Made by a program: the position numbers and the translations under genes. This document shows, piece after piece, positions 1 to 13,173 of a stretch of DNA of 64,000 nucleotides. The notes beneath the pieces were generated by a model, which had not been told where the DNA came from, ran no database searches, and saw only the letters and a list, made by a program, of their open reading frames with translations. The number at the start of each line of letters is the position of its first letter. The stretch's first letter is position 1. Source of the stretch: Diprion similis (Eukaryota; Arthropoda; Insecta; Hymenoptera; Diprionidae); NCBI RefSeq assembly GCF_021155765.1, contig NC_060115.1, positions 12,070,493-12,134,492 on the forward strand. Direction: 5' to 3'.

Positions 1-3000
1 ATTTCCGTTGGCAAAAATTAGTGGTAAGTTGCACAGAGTTTAGACTGACAATAAGAAGAGTCAGTGAACCGTTTATAGAAGGCTAATCTAGCCATTGTTG
101 CACGAAGTATAGAAAAGCCACGCAACGTGCCCCAAGGATGCGTTGTCGGTTTAGAACTCTTCGCTCGGTTTGAAGAACACGACGACAAGAATCAGAGACG
201 GTGAAAAAATGGGGGAAAAAATAGGGAATTTACTCCTGGCGTTGAGATGCCGTCGAGGGAAAGCGTTCTTGTTCGCTTCAACTCGGGAACTATCTGAACC
301 CTGAAAAAACCGCAAGCCAACATTTCTAGTTTGTTGATTCGAGCGTAGTCAGCCGTGTCGTCATTTGGCGACTAATACCCGCAAGGAAAGTTTCTCGGAT
401 GAAATATTGTTGCTGATTAATATAACCAGTGCATATTCCTATTTTTTTGCAGAGGCACGTAGAGGTATTCAACCCTTTAAAAAATGCCATTCTTCTTTTT
501 AATCAGTTTTGAAGTCCTACTTTCATTCCTGGATGGAAAGAGACTGCAATCGTAATTTCTCACAATTACCTTAACGCGCATCAAAAATATTCCCAGCATA
601 GATAAACGCTTTGAATTATAAGGAAGTTTAAAACTTGATTAGCAAAATGAAGAACTGAACAAGTAGAAAGATTCAAGCTGCATGATCGGCAATATTCGCA
701 ACTATTGTTACGGTTCAACGGTAATACTGCGGCCGAATAGGTTCTAGAATACGTTGGTCGGACAGAGTATGATTACCGTGCATAAATAATATCCCACCTT
801 GAAGATCGGCATGTAAGATATTTAGCCATACTCTACGTTATCTTTTTTGACTAGAAAGAGTGATTTGCGTTGGTAGTTTAAACTCTCTGAGTTACATTCC
901 TACTCGAAACTAGTGGCAGTGTAAAGCAGCTTTAATGTGGGGAGGTTTATCTTTTCCGAAGCGTCTCAAAAATATGTAAAGTTTCGTACCAACAGTGCAA
1001 TTATCCGTACCTCTCAGAGATCGCAACTCTTCAAATAATTGTTGGAACTCTCCATGTACTACAGCTACTTTGTTCTACCACTGGGAAATTATGTACTGAT
1101 TGCATTATTATATGCTCTGCAGGAGAGAGGAAATTGTTTATAACCAATTCATTCGCCCAAACTTTACCTGAACAAGAAATCTTCTATTGCAAGATACGCG
1201 CAGTACAAACGTAAATTGTTGGGTGTAAAATGTACGAGTGTTGTGTTGGGAGAGTGGCGACCACATTTGTCCAAGACTCGCTATGTGAGGATAAATAATG
1301 GTTTTCTATTGTTTTGTAACGAGGAGTAGGTTATAGTGATACTTGAAGAGCTTGTAGGCCGATTGTGAGAAGTCAGCTCGAATTGTCCTAAGATCTGTTG
1401 CAACGTGAGGATTGCGGTGAACTTTTGATTATTTTCAATTAAGCAACCGCCCTTTTTCCACTCCTGTATCATCCTCGACACGTTGCCAATCCTCACGTTT
1501 CTCACCCCGTGGAAAAGATATCCTTTCCCTTGTTTAATAAAACTACATCGACATCCGCGTAGATAACTTGTAACGAGGCGTAGGACTGGATAAGGAAGAA
1601 AAAAAGCACACGTGACTCATGCGATCTGCCCCTTTATTGATTCGGAAACGCCACCAAAACGGCGAGCAGATGGCGCCACTGTCGACACCCGTAATGGTCA
1701 ACCACCCCACTTTTAGACACTGGGTATGAATGTTTCGAATATAACACGCAGCAAGACCCCGCGCGAGGAAATAATTTCTCTTGCTATTCCTCGCTAAAGC
1801 TCATGTCGTAAAAATTAATTAATCCATAACGCGGTTCACGCGCATTACAGTTATGGTTACTAGGTTATGTATGTGCGTAGTAGGTAAGACAGCGGAATCC
1901 CTTTCTCCGGAGCACGTATCACAACATCAAGCTATATACATACTTGTGTATAGATGTACTTGAACAATTTTCATCGTCATAAAGTTGTAAAGTTTCTTTT
2001 CTCCCTGTCGTTGGCTGCTTAGTTGTTTTGATGTTTTTTTCTACCATGTATTATCTTACATTCCATTCCACAGTTATTACACAGAACTAAAAGTGCGAGT
2101 AATCAGAGCTGAAAGTAAGTACGGAAAACTGATGTGCGGAACTATCTCACCGGCATTTTACAGCAGCAAACATTCAGAGAGGTCTTATCGCGCTGCGACA
2201 ATAAATCGATTGGAACCGGTCTCGGACCGCTAGGATACAGCCATTCGGAACTTGCCTATTAAGAGCGTATAATTCGTGTTCTGCTGATAAATAATCTCCG
2301 ATCGTCTTTAGCCTCTCTGATTAACTATTACGTCTACCATCGCGGCATCTACGCCAGGAAAAGAAAACGATAACGATCATCCATCTCCACCCACCAAAGA
2401 TACGCAACAGAGTTAAACGGTATCATCCTTTTCCAATTTTAGATCTATCTATTTACGCGCATTACATGGCGAGCGTGCAATTGAAAGTTCAGATGATAAT
2501 CGCCGATATGCGTATGGTGATCAACGATAAGAAGGGAAGAAATTAGTCAGATTGTTCGTGATTTATCTTTTGCACTCAAGTTTCATAAGTGATATTGCCC
2601 TGGCTACATCTGACAGATAGCGGTAAATTAGTCAATCCTTTGATTAGAATTCGCGAGCCGGATTTTATTCTACTATATGGAACTATATACGTATAATATA
2701 TCACAGTGTGGGTTTCCACATGGTGTATTGACCCTGCAAGAAAAATCTCGAGTTGAGATCGGTCGGAAGTATTCCACTTGTCAGAAATTACGTAGAATTA
2801 AAGCGGCATTTTATACAAACACACTTTCTTTTTGTGAACGCAGGATACGTTTCTCGGTTAATTTTACAAGAGGAACTTCAACGTGCATTTTGTATAATCA
2901 AAAGTAAATGACACGCGATTTGAAAAAAAATTATATACATGTTATCTGGTCATTCTTTGAAATTTATCTGCAATCATATTGGAAGCGAATTGTACGGAAT

Positions 3001-5230
3001 ACTTAATCATAATCCCAAGAAAAAGTTACAGCTGACTTTACACCGTATATTTTTTTTTTTTTTTTTTACAAGAATACGAAATTTCACAACCTCGAAAAAT
3101 TTCCAAAAAAGAGTGTTTGTTCGTAACGTAATTGTTCAAACGCAATTATTACGGAAACGTGAAAATTCACTTATGTAATTGAACTCGAATACTCGTCTTC
3201 TAAATTCCCGGCAATGTCTTTCATATAGTTACTCGGAAATTTCTCAGCTCTTCCTAGTTGAACAATGTTCCAAAGAAAAAAGCACTTGGATTAAATGAAT
3301 GAGCAACTAGACGACATATCTGAATAATTATGAGAAACTTTTGCGCAATAGCATGATATGACGATGCCCAGTGATTTCGTTGCCACACTTCATAATTTCT
3401 TTATAACTCTATAGGTATGCAATATTTTCTACGGAAGTCGCGAACTGTATATATGCCACATATAAAAGTATTATATAATATGTGAAACAACTCATACACC
3501 TATACAAGTGGATATAAGTTTTTCACAAATTTTCAGCCAAGTTATTACACCCGCGATGCCAAACAGGAAATGAGCTGGGTTTGTAAGGTCGAATTCTGCG
3601 GCAGATATCGACCATCGACACCCTGTGCATGCAATGATGATAATGCTCCCACCCATCGTGATGCAGAGCCATGGGAGGCACCCTCGCATTTTCATGCCAG
3701 CGAAATGCGTCATGCGGAAAATTCGGGTTCGCAAGCCTGTTACATGCACGTCCGTACACACTGTGTCATTATCATGTGTATCGACTGCTCCAAACACCAT
3801 ACGCTTCCATGACATCCTCCTTCCAACGAGTAAGTCCGTCTTCCACCGTCATGTGTACAACACGTAAAAAATTTTTGTACATAACGTGTCTATGTGTACC
3901 ACTAATAAACGGGGCATTGTCGATACGGGCCGTTGCTCCAACCATATTGTGAACGAACGAATAAGAAATTACACAATGTTGGTCGTCACCTGCGCCTTTC
4001 GACCGGACCACCTGTTTCGCCCAAAACTATAATTCTGGCAATGGCAATGAGGGAGTCTGAAACGAAGCCGTATTTACTCTTTCGATTAAAACCATTTGAT
4101 TGTTGGTGAGAGTTGTTAATTCGATAAATTGGCCCCAACTGGTGCCATTCCAATCCTTTTGCAGTAAAGATCGTTATGCATATATTCTCTCAAATTCAGT
4201 TTTTCAGACAATAAATAACAGAGTAACAACAATCAGCAAAGTTTCTCAGTTTTTGGAAGACATATCGTCCGCAGATTCAACGTGTTTGAATCATTTAGCT
4301 GCGATATGATTGCGTATAATTGGTACAAGGTTGATGTGAATCCGAATGTTATGGTATAATGTGTGTTTACAAAAATTTTGTAACAGGCTTTTAAAAAGGC
4401 AAAAATTTCATTTTTGATAGTATGCAATTACTGTAACTAAAATTGCAAAATCCTAATTGCCAGCGAATTGTTTTTCAAAATCTACGTTTCTTTTCTGCAG
4501 TAACAGGCTCTAGAAACAAGGATAGACCAAGAATGGATTCGTAAACTTACGATAGTTTGTACCGATTTATTTTCTTCGAAAACGCTGATTCTTATAATTT
4601 TCTGTAGAACTATCGTTCGTTAGCCGCTGGTGTATAAGATAAGCTAAAACAAATTTCCTCTTTGTGAATAATTCACTCGTTCTGTTTATATTCTAATAAA
4701 TCTATTTCTTCGTAAAATTACTGCAACGCAAATGCGTATGTAATTTCCTCATTCCACAAAGTGAATTCATGTACTAGTTACCTCAACGATGGTAATTGCT
4801 GACCGATTATATCGTTCGGCACGTGTATTTAGACACCGTTGTGCATGCGGTATATTATAGGTTCACAAGCCAAAGTACGGAAACTAAACATGCTTTTATT
4901 AACCATCGAGACAAGCTTCAACACCAGCGGTAAAGCTCAGTCTATGAAACAAAAACGAAAGAAGCTAGCAAAGGTCGACTTGTAGAAAATTTTAACGATC
5001 AAATTTTTGCCGCATGGTTATAATATGAGACTAGCAAGACGTGCATAGTACTTCAGAGTAAAGAAATAAACGAGCGATTGTTTCAGGTGCGGATGATAAG
5101 CTAGCCGAGTACATCGTCTGATATTTTATCCATCTTTGCTGCAGTGCACGGGTCTGCAAATTTCATATTCAACATTTGTTTTTTCTTACTCGCTATACGT
5201 TTACACAATAAGAGTTATAATTGCTGGAAC
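1..5230. other. intergenic, no supportable gene
   Basis: I see no conserved protein, RNA gene or coherent exon series here. The open frames are short and do not look like known families. A slightly GC-richer patch at about 3490-4010 is open in several frames on both strands at once, which points to base composition, not coding. A T-run lies at about 3050-3067. Confidence 0.6.
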
Positions 5231-5233
5231 GAG

Positions 5234-5273
5234 AGCAACAGCAACAACAGCAGCAGCAGCAGCAGCTGCAGCC
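5234..5273. repeat. CAG/CAA trinucleotide microsatellite
   Basis: A short run of CAA and CAG triplets ends in CTGCAGCC. It is not inside any frame that I can connect to a gene, so I treat it as a simple repeat and not a polyglutamine tract. Confidence 0.8.
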
Positions 5274-5743
5274 ACGAAATAACTTGCTTTTGCAGTCTCG
5301 AAGCTGAATTATAATCTTGGGATTATAATGACTAATTGGGTGTAAGTATTATTAGCAATATTACAACTTTGCCGACATTGCCTGCGGTAGTGGTGCACAT
5401 CGACATCCAGACAAATGCACTTCTGCTTTGTGTTTGGTATGCATATACGATTTATACGTATGCAGGTAAATGTTCGCCAACCTCTATAGATTAAATTAGC
5501 ACGCGTAATATATCCACCCAAGGTAAGACAGTGCGCAGGATCGTTGGCACCGGCACATTGCCTCTGGAAGATCAACGCACCTCAGATATATGTATACATG
5601 TCATAGACACACCGGGTATCCCGAACGGCTGCGAAAAATTTTGCCCAAGTTTCACTGATTCGACCCTAAATCCATGCATACATTCACCGATACGTACGAT
5701 TTTTGTACGGAGCGAATAGATCTATAAAATTAAGAAAAAAAAA

Positions 5744-5792
5744 ATATATATATATATATATATGTTTGCGCGTGTGTGTGTATATATATATA
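5744..5792. repeat. (TA)n(GT)n(TA)n compound microsatellite
   Basis: A run of TA dinucleotides is followed by GT and again TA dinucleotides, with A-rich and T-rich flanks. Confidence 0.9.
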
Positions 5793-6199
5793 ATTTTTTT
5801 TTTACCCTTACTTCAATAATATGAAATTTTTATACCGTGAAGAGAAAATTTCTAAGCGCTTCAAGTAGCGATGAACTCAGTATAATTACCAAACGGAGTT
5901 CAAATTTCAAATGAAAAATTCGAAAATGATGATTTTCTAGAGTAGAATTAAAAGCGTTGTAAACAATTCGGACGAATGAAAATGCTATCGACGTATAATC
6001 ATACCGATGTGCGAAGGCTGTAGACATGTTACTATCCATGGGGTGGTTCCATATATCGTGATCTTCCTGCTTCACGGGGTGCACACTTTTTCCCTCTCTC
6101 CTTATGTTCCAGTTTTGTTAAAAACACCGGTCTTAAGTTAAAAATTAAGAAAAAACTGTATTCCCAACTTGGATATAATACAATTGTAATCACTCGACA

Positions 6200-6640
6200 A
6201 AGTCCGATACGAAATAAAATTCGCGCGCTGCACCGCGCCTCGTTTGAAAAGTAGTTTTTGATTTGGAAGGCGTGGAACCGCCGGGTCAAGAGTCGAGTAT
6301 TTGCAGAGGCGGCGGACCGTCGGCGGCTATCGTCCACCTGAAATCGTCAACCTGAACAGACTGAAGTCCCGAAACAACCCGTCGCTCGTCAGTGTGGCTG
6401 CGGCGCCGCGGCGCAGTGGTGGACGACGATGATCCGGAGGGGAGTCGAAGCGACTTGCTTGACTGCCGAGCCAACCAAGCCCAGCCGCCTCCTGACTACC
6501 TGGACTCCGCCGCCTCTTCCTTACCGACGGAGCGACCGGAACCCGAGGTCTACACTCGACGAGATATCCTCCCCCCCCCCCCGCTGCCGCCCGGGCATTT
6601 CGCGATCATATTCCTCTCCGTTTCTAACTAATACGAAGTA
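6200..6640. promoter_or_regulatory. GC/CpG-rich island, possible promoter or 5' exon
   Basis: Base composition rises sharply here compared with the AT-rich surroundings, with many CG dinucleotides (for example around 6290-6430) and a C-run at about 6570-6580. Frames are open in more than one phase, as expected from composition alone. I cannot attach it to a neighbouring gene: the next recognised gene (M6) is about 7 kb away and points towards this spot. It could be an untranslated first exon or promoter of a gene whose coding part I do not recognise. Confidence 0.25.
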
Positions 6641-6699
6641 CCGATTGCCCATTAATCAACCCAAGTTCAGGTGCTGTCTGCGTTTCTGTAGAATGATGT

Positions 6700-7940
6700 T
6701 CGTCGAGTTGTAATATAGCTGAGATAGAAGACTTGAAGATATGCGCATGTAGGACGATTGTTTGGCATAATACATTCCAGATTCGCTTTTTTATCGCATT
6801 TTTTTTATTTTTTTTATTTTGCAATTACTAGACAATCTCTTTAAATGCATCGTATAAGCAAACGAGAACCAGTTAGATGTCGTTTTTCATATTGAAACAA
6901 CGGGTTATATATCGATGTTGTGTACAGTTCACCCGTCGAAACGTGTCGTTATATAAAAGAAATTTGAAAGAGAAATAGAAATGTGATCCAAAATTTTACC
7001 AAACTCTACTTTTTTCTGTATTCGTTTATCCAAGTACATATAACTATGGTATATGTACGTAGTGTAACAGATATTCTATCCAGTTTCTGATTTTCAATGT
7101 TCACTAAACTGGTGACCTCTGCAGACGAACAATTATGTTCAAATTTAATACCATTGAAATGGTTATACTGATCGTTCTATAGCAGTTTCATCAAATTTCA
7201 AGCGACTAGAGTATCGGGAATCGTCGGTTCTTCGGCGAGACTTCCGGTTCGTTGACCTCGTTAAAATTTCTGTCTGGGAGGCCTGGAGCTCCATGAAACA
7301 TGAATGAACTGGAATTTGGATTTGATGTTGCCAAAATTATTCTTAATTGTAACTCGAACAAAACGAACGTACAGCACAAATGTACACTCGGTCTTCTTAA
7401 ATTATCCGTCCTTGCAATATTGCTTGTATCGCGAAACACAAAGCTTAACGACGAGTGCAACGTATGGGCTACGAACCTATACCTATATGCACATTATGCA
7501 CCTTGGCAACTATGCGCGGACAAACTTATTTTTTAGGCTGTACAGTGAACGCCCGCCTGCAATATCGACCCCGACCACAGCACCTACCTGCATCGACTCC
7601 CACTGTCTGTACTGTAGAGTGCACTCACACATGCATACGTACACTTGGCTATAGGCGATGGAGTGCAGGGCTCGAGGTATGTGCGATGGCACGATGGCCT
7701 CGCCGCTGCAGCCCGCGGAGGTCTGAACAGCTCTAAATAGGGTAAATGAAAATTATATAGTGGATTTACGCTGTGCATGCATAGTGCATAGGTATACGTT
7801 TGCCGGTGTGTATGCAGCCAGATTATACCTACGTCTGTCACGATCATTCAAACCATTTCACAGCGCATGCATGGGCGTCTCACACTTTGCGATATATGCA
7901 ATTCCATCCGCAATTGCCACATACTTGTACGGTGGCGAAG
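6700..7940. other. intergenic, no supportable gene
   Basis: The sequence is AT-rich until about 7200 and then mixed. Overlapping short open frames occur at 7200-7850 on both strands, with no recognisable product. Confidence 0.5.
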
Positions 7941-7950
7941 TAAGTGGTTC

Positions 7951-8230
7951 AGGGGGTGCCCTGGTCGATTGTGACGCTGATGCATGTATCTCCAAATATC
8001 GAAGTCCGCATATCTCAAACGCAAAAATGGTTTTGACAGCCCCATACTGCACACGCAATTCTGAAAGAAAACATTCCAATGCATTTTCGTTTGACACAGA
8101 AATAAAGAAGTGGCATTAATTCTACGAATTTACTATTACGATTTTGTAGAATCCATTTCTTTATACCTGGACTTCGGTATTTGGAGATACTTACGTCAAT
8201 ATCGATACGTCATCCACCAGAGCACCCCCT
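7951..8230. mobile_element. fold-back (inverted-repeat) element
   Basis: The left arm (about 7951-8008) and right arm (about 8169-8230) are imperfect reverse complements. Both contain the block GGACTTCG.TATTTGGAGATAC in one orientation and a GGGGGTGC/GCACCCCC end. A smaller inner inverted pair, built on TAAAGAAGTGG and CCATTTCTTTA, lies at about 8101-8168. No coding capacity is seen. The structure fits a non-autonomous fold-back or MITE-like element. No target-site duplication was identified, so the exact borders are uncertain. Confidence 0.5.
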
Positions 8231-8239
8231 TAATAGCTA

Positions 8240-11200
8240 CACTTGAGTGCAGTTTCGCTTGTATAATGTAATCTTGGGACGGCAGTGCGTGGGCTTGTTT
8301 GACCCTGAAGTGAAAAGCAAATTCACGATTTCACAACGCAGATTTCGGGTCAAAACGCATTTGGATTTTTTCGAGAATTATCATATGTATAAAGCTGAAA
8401 TAGTTGAAAATTTAAGGCGTGGATGAAGAAGAGAAGAAAATTGAATCTTGCCCTTTTTCCAGATTATGTTGATATTTAACAAATTTTTTGATTTTTCCGA
8501 TCTCTTAAGAGAGAAACCAAGTCGACAAGTTAACTGGGTACAAAAACGCATTGCAACATTCTGATCCCTACCGCAATGAATTCGCCGTTGAAATTCCCCT
8601 GCCTTTGATCATTTCGATTATTGAAAACATTTGCATAAAAAAATTGTTCAACAGTTCTCGTCCTTCTGCAAGTGAAATTTCAATTTTACTACCAGAGCAC
8701 TCGCCTGCAACGTAATTATCGATTAACTGCAAACCATTATTCTCGAGAAATACGGTACGCTGCATATACTTTTGGGCTAGCGTTGCACCGCGGGGTGATT
8801 TACACCCCCTTGCGACAGGGTGGTACCTGGTACAGTCATCGACGAATGGGGCGTGCACTCGTATATATCCGTATGCGGGAGTCACCCGAGACAAGGGTAA
8901 AATATCATATTGTGCTTGTAACATAGCATCGTCGAAACAAGAAGTATCTTCTGCGCAATACGTTCTTGCTGCCCAGCCCTTGCGCAATACTGCAGTTTCC
9001 GTGTGCGCGATAGCTTCAGATGAACTTTGACCCAACAACAGCCTCGAAAATTTTCTTATTTGAAAAGAACCGGGTCAACTGGGAGATGGGCAAGATTAAA
9101 TTGCCATGAAAATATCTTACCAGCCAGATCTTAGGGGCTTTTACTGTTGAAAATCGATGCTTTTTGGTATACTATTACGACATGGTTGGAGCGCGTTGAG
9201 TGTTTATCAATTTACTTCATTCGGAAGCTACGGTGATTTGCCTAAGTAATAAGAATGCAAAGAATGTACTGATATTGCGAAGGAGAACCTTGATATCGTT
9301 TTTTCAATCCAAACCGCTTCAATACGATGAAAAATTAAGAAAACCAGATAGAAAGGATTTCGGAAAAATTAGCTCAAGCGATGCAAAAGCAATTATTTTC
9401 AATATTCGCTACAATTTGAAGTGTCTGAATGATAGAATTGATAAATTTATTTTTGTTTACCGGGTATAAAGATAACTCTAACCCATTTCTGATCACTTGC
9501 ATAACTTGAATGAAAACACATTTATGATTCATTCTATATAATACAAGTATACCTATAGATTTGTATAGCTTATTCTTTGAAATGCAAAGAATATATCTAC
9601 TTGTCTTATCAATTCTGGTATATACAAGAAGAAGAATTCTTTTTTGAATTTATATCTTCTAGGATACACGTGTATGCGAAATAACGTTTAATAAACAGAG
9701 AATAATTCTTATTCAAATTGATGTACATACTTATTATTCCTCATTAAAAGTTATAAATGGTGGTGAAATAACCAATGCAATACTCAGTATATGTTCCATA
9801 ATAATATTCTTGACAATATGATGTGCGAGAATGATATTCGACGAGATATTAAAGTGTAGGAACATTTGGTACGCCAACAGGAACTGTCCAACTGTTATCT
9901 TGCGAATTTTTGAAAACTTACCTACATTTCTGCACATATTCTTCTGATATTCTGCACTTCATTCCATGTTGCAATAATAATACATTAGTGGAGAAAAATA
10001 TTTTTATTTTGGTACACAAGGATCAAGAAATTGAATATTTGTTTGCTCGGAGAAAAGAACATAGTTTAAACTGATTTGCAGCATAAACAAAAAAAAAACT
10101 GAAAAAGGAGAAAAAATTTAATTTTGCTCGATGAATTAATTTCTTTTAATACAGAATTTAGAAACTGGTGATTTTATTGGTGCGTTAGTTTTCATTTATT
10201 TCAAATCTCTGTACGATCGTACACTCGAAAATGTTCATCTTGAAATACAATAAACAATAGTTACACACAGTTCTTTCTAGTACAAAGCATTTTTTTCATA
10301 GGATACACGACAAAATTATCCCTACCGGATCGTTGCCATAATTTTGTTTCGTGTGCATTAGCGTTCGATAATTGGTTAGTACTGCAATTGATCGTAGAGT
10401 CAAAATGGAATTGAAAATGCAGCATTCACGGCCATTTTAATTGGGTACCATAGTTTCAAGTTGCCTGGCAACCACGGGGGTCGAAAAAATTTCTTTTGTA
10501 TATTTTTCCCAGCAAGTATTTCCATGTAATAAATAATTGATTTAATAAATCTACGAAAGGTTTTGAAAATACACTTTGCTTTTAATTCACTTCTCATGAA
10601 ATAGGTGTGACAAACAAATTACTTAAAATAGAAAAAAAAGAGAATGTACGTCTTGATGATATAATGTCAGAGGATCTAGGAATACTTTTTTAATTTTTTT
10701 ATAAAATCTTTATATAAAAGGTCGTGTTCCATCGTTTCTCAAGATCTCGTGACAGAGTGTATCGTAAATCGCGATAGGGGAACAGCTCTTGAATACCATA
10801 TATCCACTCCTACTTGAAAGAAGTGTAGGTATTTTAATCTCCTTGAGAACTTGTTAAGATGCAGGTTTAAGTGCCTATTCCCGACAACGACTAGGCTCGA
10901 ATCTGTAAGATCGTCATCGACGTGGAAGCTAAACCCTTTCACCTGTAGTATGACTTCCTCTTGGTTTTCTCAGACTCGATCTTCAAAAAGAAGCTTTCGT
11001 GATAAGACTTGACTATCTCACATGCAAATTGCAGTGAATGTGGTAAAATAATGAATCCATCTGAGGAAATGAATTTTCTTATAAGCTTTTCGCTAAGTTT
11101 TGAAGTGAGAATTAATACTTTTCACTTTTATTTATACGAAAATACATGTATTTTATGTAAAATTTCATACGGTATGAAAGGCGATCATCCATTGGTTATT

Positions 11201-13170
11201 TTTCCAAAATTCCAATCATGAATGGATCTCTATGTGTTTACACAATGGTTATACCAGAAACATAATATATTTAATTTGAACCCATTTATTATTAGTACAA
11301 ATGAAGAAACTTTATTGTGACGTTCTTCTCGACGTTGATATCTTTCGAGAAATGTATGAATTGAAACTCTTCAGATGCGATAAAAGCGTCTATACTTGTG
11401 ACAGGGATATACCGGGTGTCCCATTTCAATCTTACACCTGATTTATCTCGGAAAATGTGAATCCGATTGAGTATTGAGTATAATGAAACTTTTAGGGTTC
11501 GAAGGGGACGCCCGAAAAAAAAAATTATTTTGGTTCAAAATAACAAAAGCTCGCTTTGAGATGTCCAACACGTTTTTTTTTAAATGGAAATATGACTTTT
11601 TTCACCAAAAAATTTGTCGAATTGTAACAAACAACTTTTGAAAAAAATTTCCATTCAAGTTCACAATTTTTAAGTGAGAACAATTTTTGGTGCGTGTGTG
11701 CATGCGGATACTCGCAAGGATTGCGACCTTGCGGCTCGTCAAGAAAATCCACAGCACAGCGGCTTGCGATGCTTCTCTGACGAGCTTTGTTATTCGAGCC
11801 GCAACGTGATGTGGGAAATGGTGCAATTTGGAAATGTTAAAAAATAGAGAAAATACGTTTTCAAGGCTTGAAAAAAATTCATCAACTGTCTTCTTCAAAC
11901 TTCTCGGACTTTGAAAAATTTCCGAAAAGATTTTGCAAGTGGCGTAATTCATAAGGAATGCTCGGATAGAATTTTCGACGAAATGCTCACCTAGGTTTTT
12001 GGTTCTTTATAATAGGAGATGTTATTGTAGACATACGTAGCAATCCATGCTATTCCAACTTTAAACAGATTTTTTTATTGTGCTTACTATCGCGAGCGCT
12101 TTAATCGACTTAGAATCATAGACTTTATATCGTTGTGCTGTTTAATTTATTCATTTATAAATGAAACAATGTACTGTTAATCAAACTCGGCATTGATGAT
12201 CAAAAGATTGGAATTTAACCGTCACTGTTTTATTTAATTTTTATTCGTCATTCGTATAAAATATGTGGTGTATATACTTAAACATATATATCACTTATAA
12301 AAAATCTCGGAGCAATGATTACCTCGCAATACACTCATCAATGTTTCGACATATGTTTATAATACTTATTCGCCTAATACGTTAAAGTTTAATATTGATG
12401 TGTAACATTTTGGAATGTCATTTACATATAACTAATTGGTCGAACACATATATTAGCACTGGTACAGTACTTGGTACTGCGCACAATACTCGATATTGAT
12501 ATTAGGATTAAATAAGTTTGCCTTGACATCTTGCTCTTAGTCAATATGTCTGACTACGGATAGATACATAATACAAAAATAGTAATAACAATCTTATGTT
12601 ATCATTATAAACAATGGTGACTGATCTTTACCGTGTATACATACGCAAATACGTTAATATAGTATAATGAATATTTGATTAGACAAGACAAAACGTAATG
12701 AGATTTGTGTTTAACCACCAATGGTTAGTGCAATGTGCAGCATGCAATGCTACACCGCTTGAACAACCCATCGTCAGTCCTTTATAATAACCACATAAAC
12801 TATAAGATACACCAATAATTAATCTGCTAAGATATGTTTTAAACCCTAAAAACTGCCGCAAGATTTAGCAACCCGCATTGTGAGTTTTCTCCACTTTTAT
12901 AACATAGAAAACTAATAATATTAGATTACATTATATTTTCTTTACAAGAAATAATGGACGGCATAGTACCATTTTCCCGCGAGATCTGTGACCAGTGAAT
13001 CGATGGGAGTGTCAGTGAGCAAGAACTGTTAATATTAATCGTAAACCTAAGCACAGGAAACAATGTTGAAGGCGCTCGGACGGACATGTTGAAGAAATGA
13101 TGAAAGTTGTGAATTCGCACTTTAGACGCGAAGCTTATAACGGATGACTGGCATAGATCCCGCGGGCCGT
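8240..13170. other. intergenic plus likely M6 3' untranslated region
   Basis: No conserved gene is visible. The part nearest 13170 probably contains the 3' untranslated region of the minus-strand M6 gene, but I cannot place its poly(A) site. A 156-codon minus-strand frame at 8568-9038 is the longest open stretch and resembles nothing I know. At about 11410 a sequence beginning ACCGGGTGTCCC looks like the end of a repeat family; its other end was not found. Confidence 0.45.
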
Positions 13171-13173
13171 ATC

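Noticed and set aside
3492-4011. Several overlapping open frames on both strands
   Set aside because: Openness in many frames at once reflects GC-richer composition; no product is recognisable.
8568-9038. 156-codon minus-strand open frame
   Set aside because: It is the longest frame in a large gene-free area, but it has no recognised domain, no promoter and no exon partners, so it fits chance in mixed-composition DNA.
11402-11960. Possible repeat beginning ACCGGGTGTCCC
   Set aside because: Only one end is suggestive; no matching terminal repeat or target duplication could be found.
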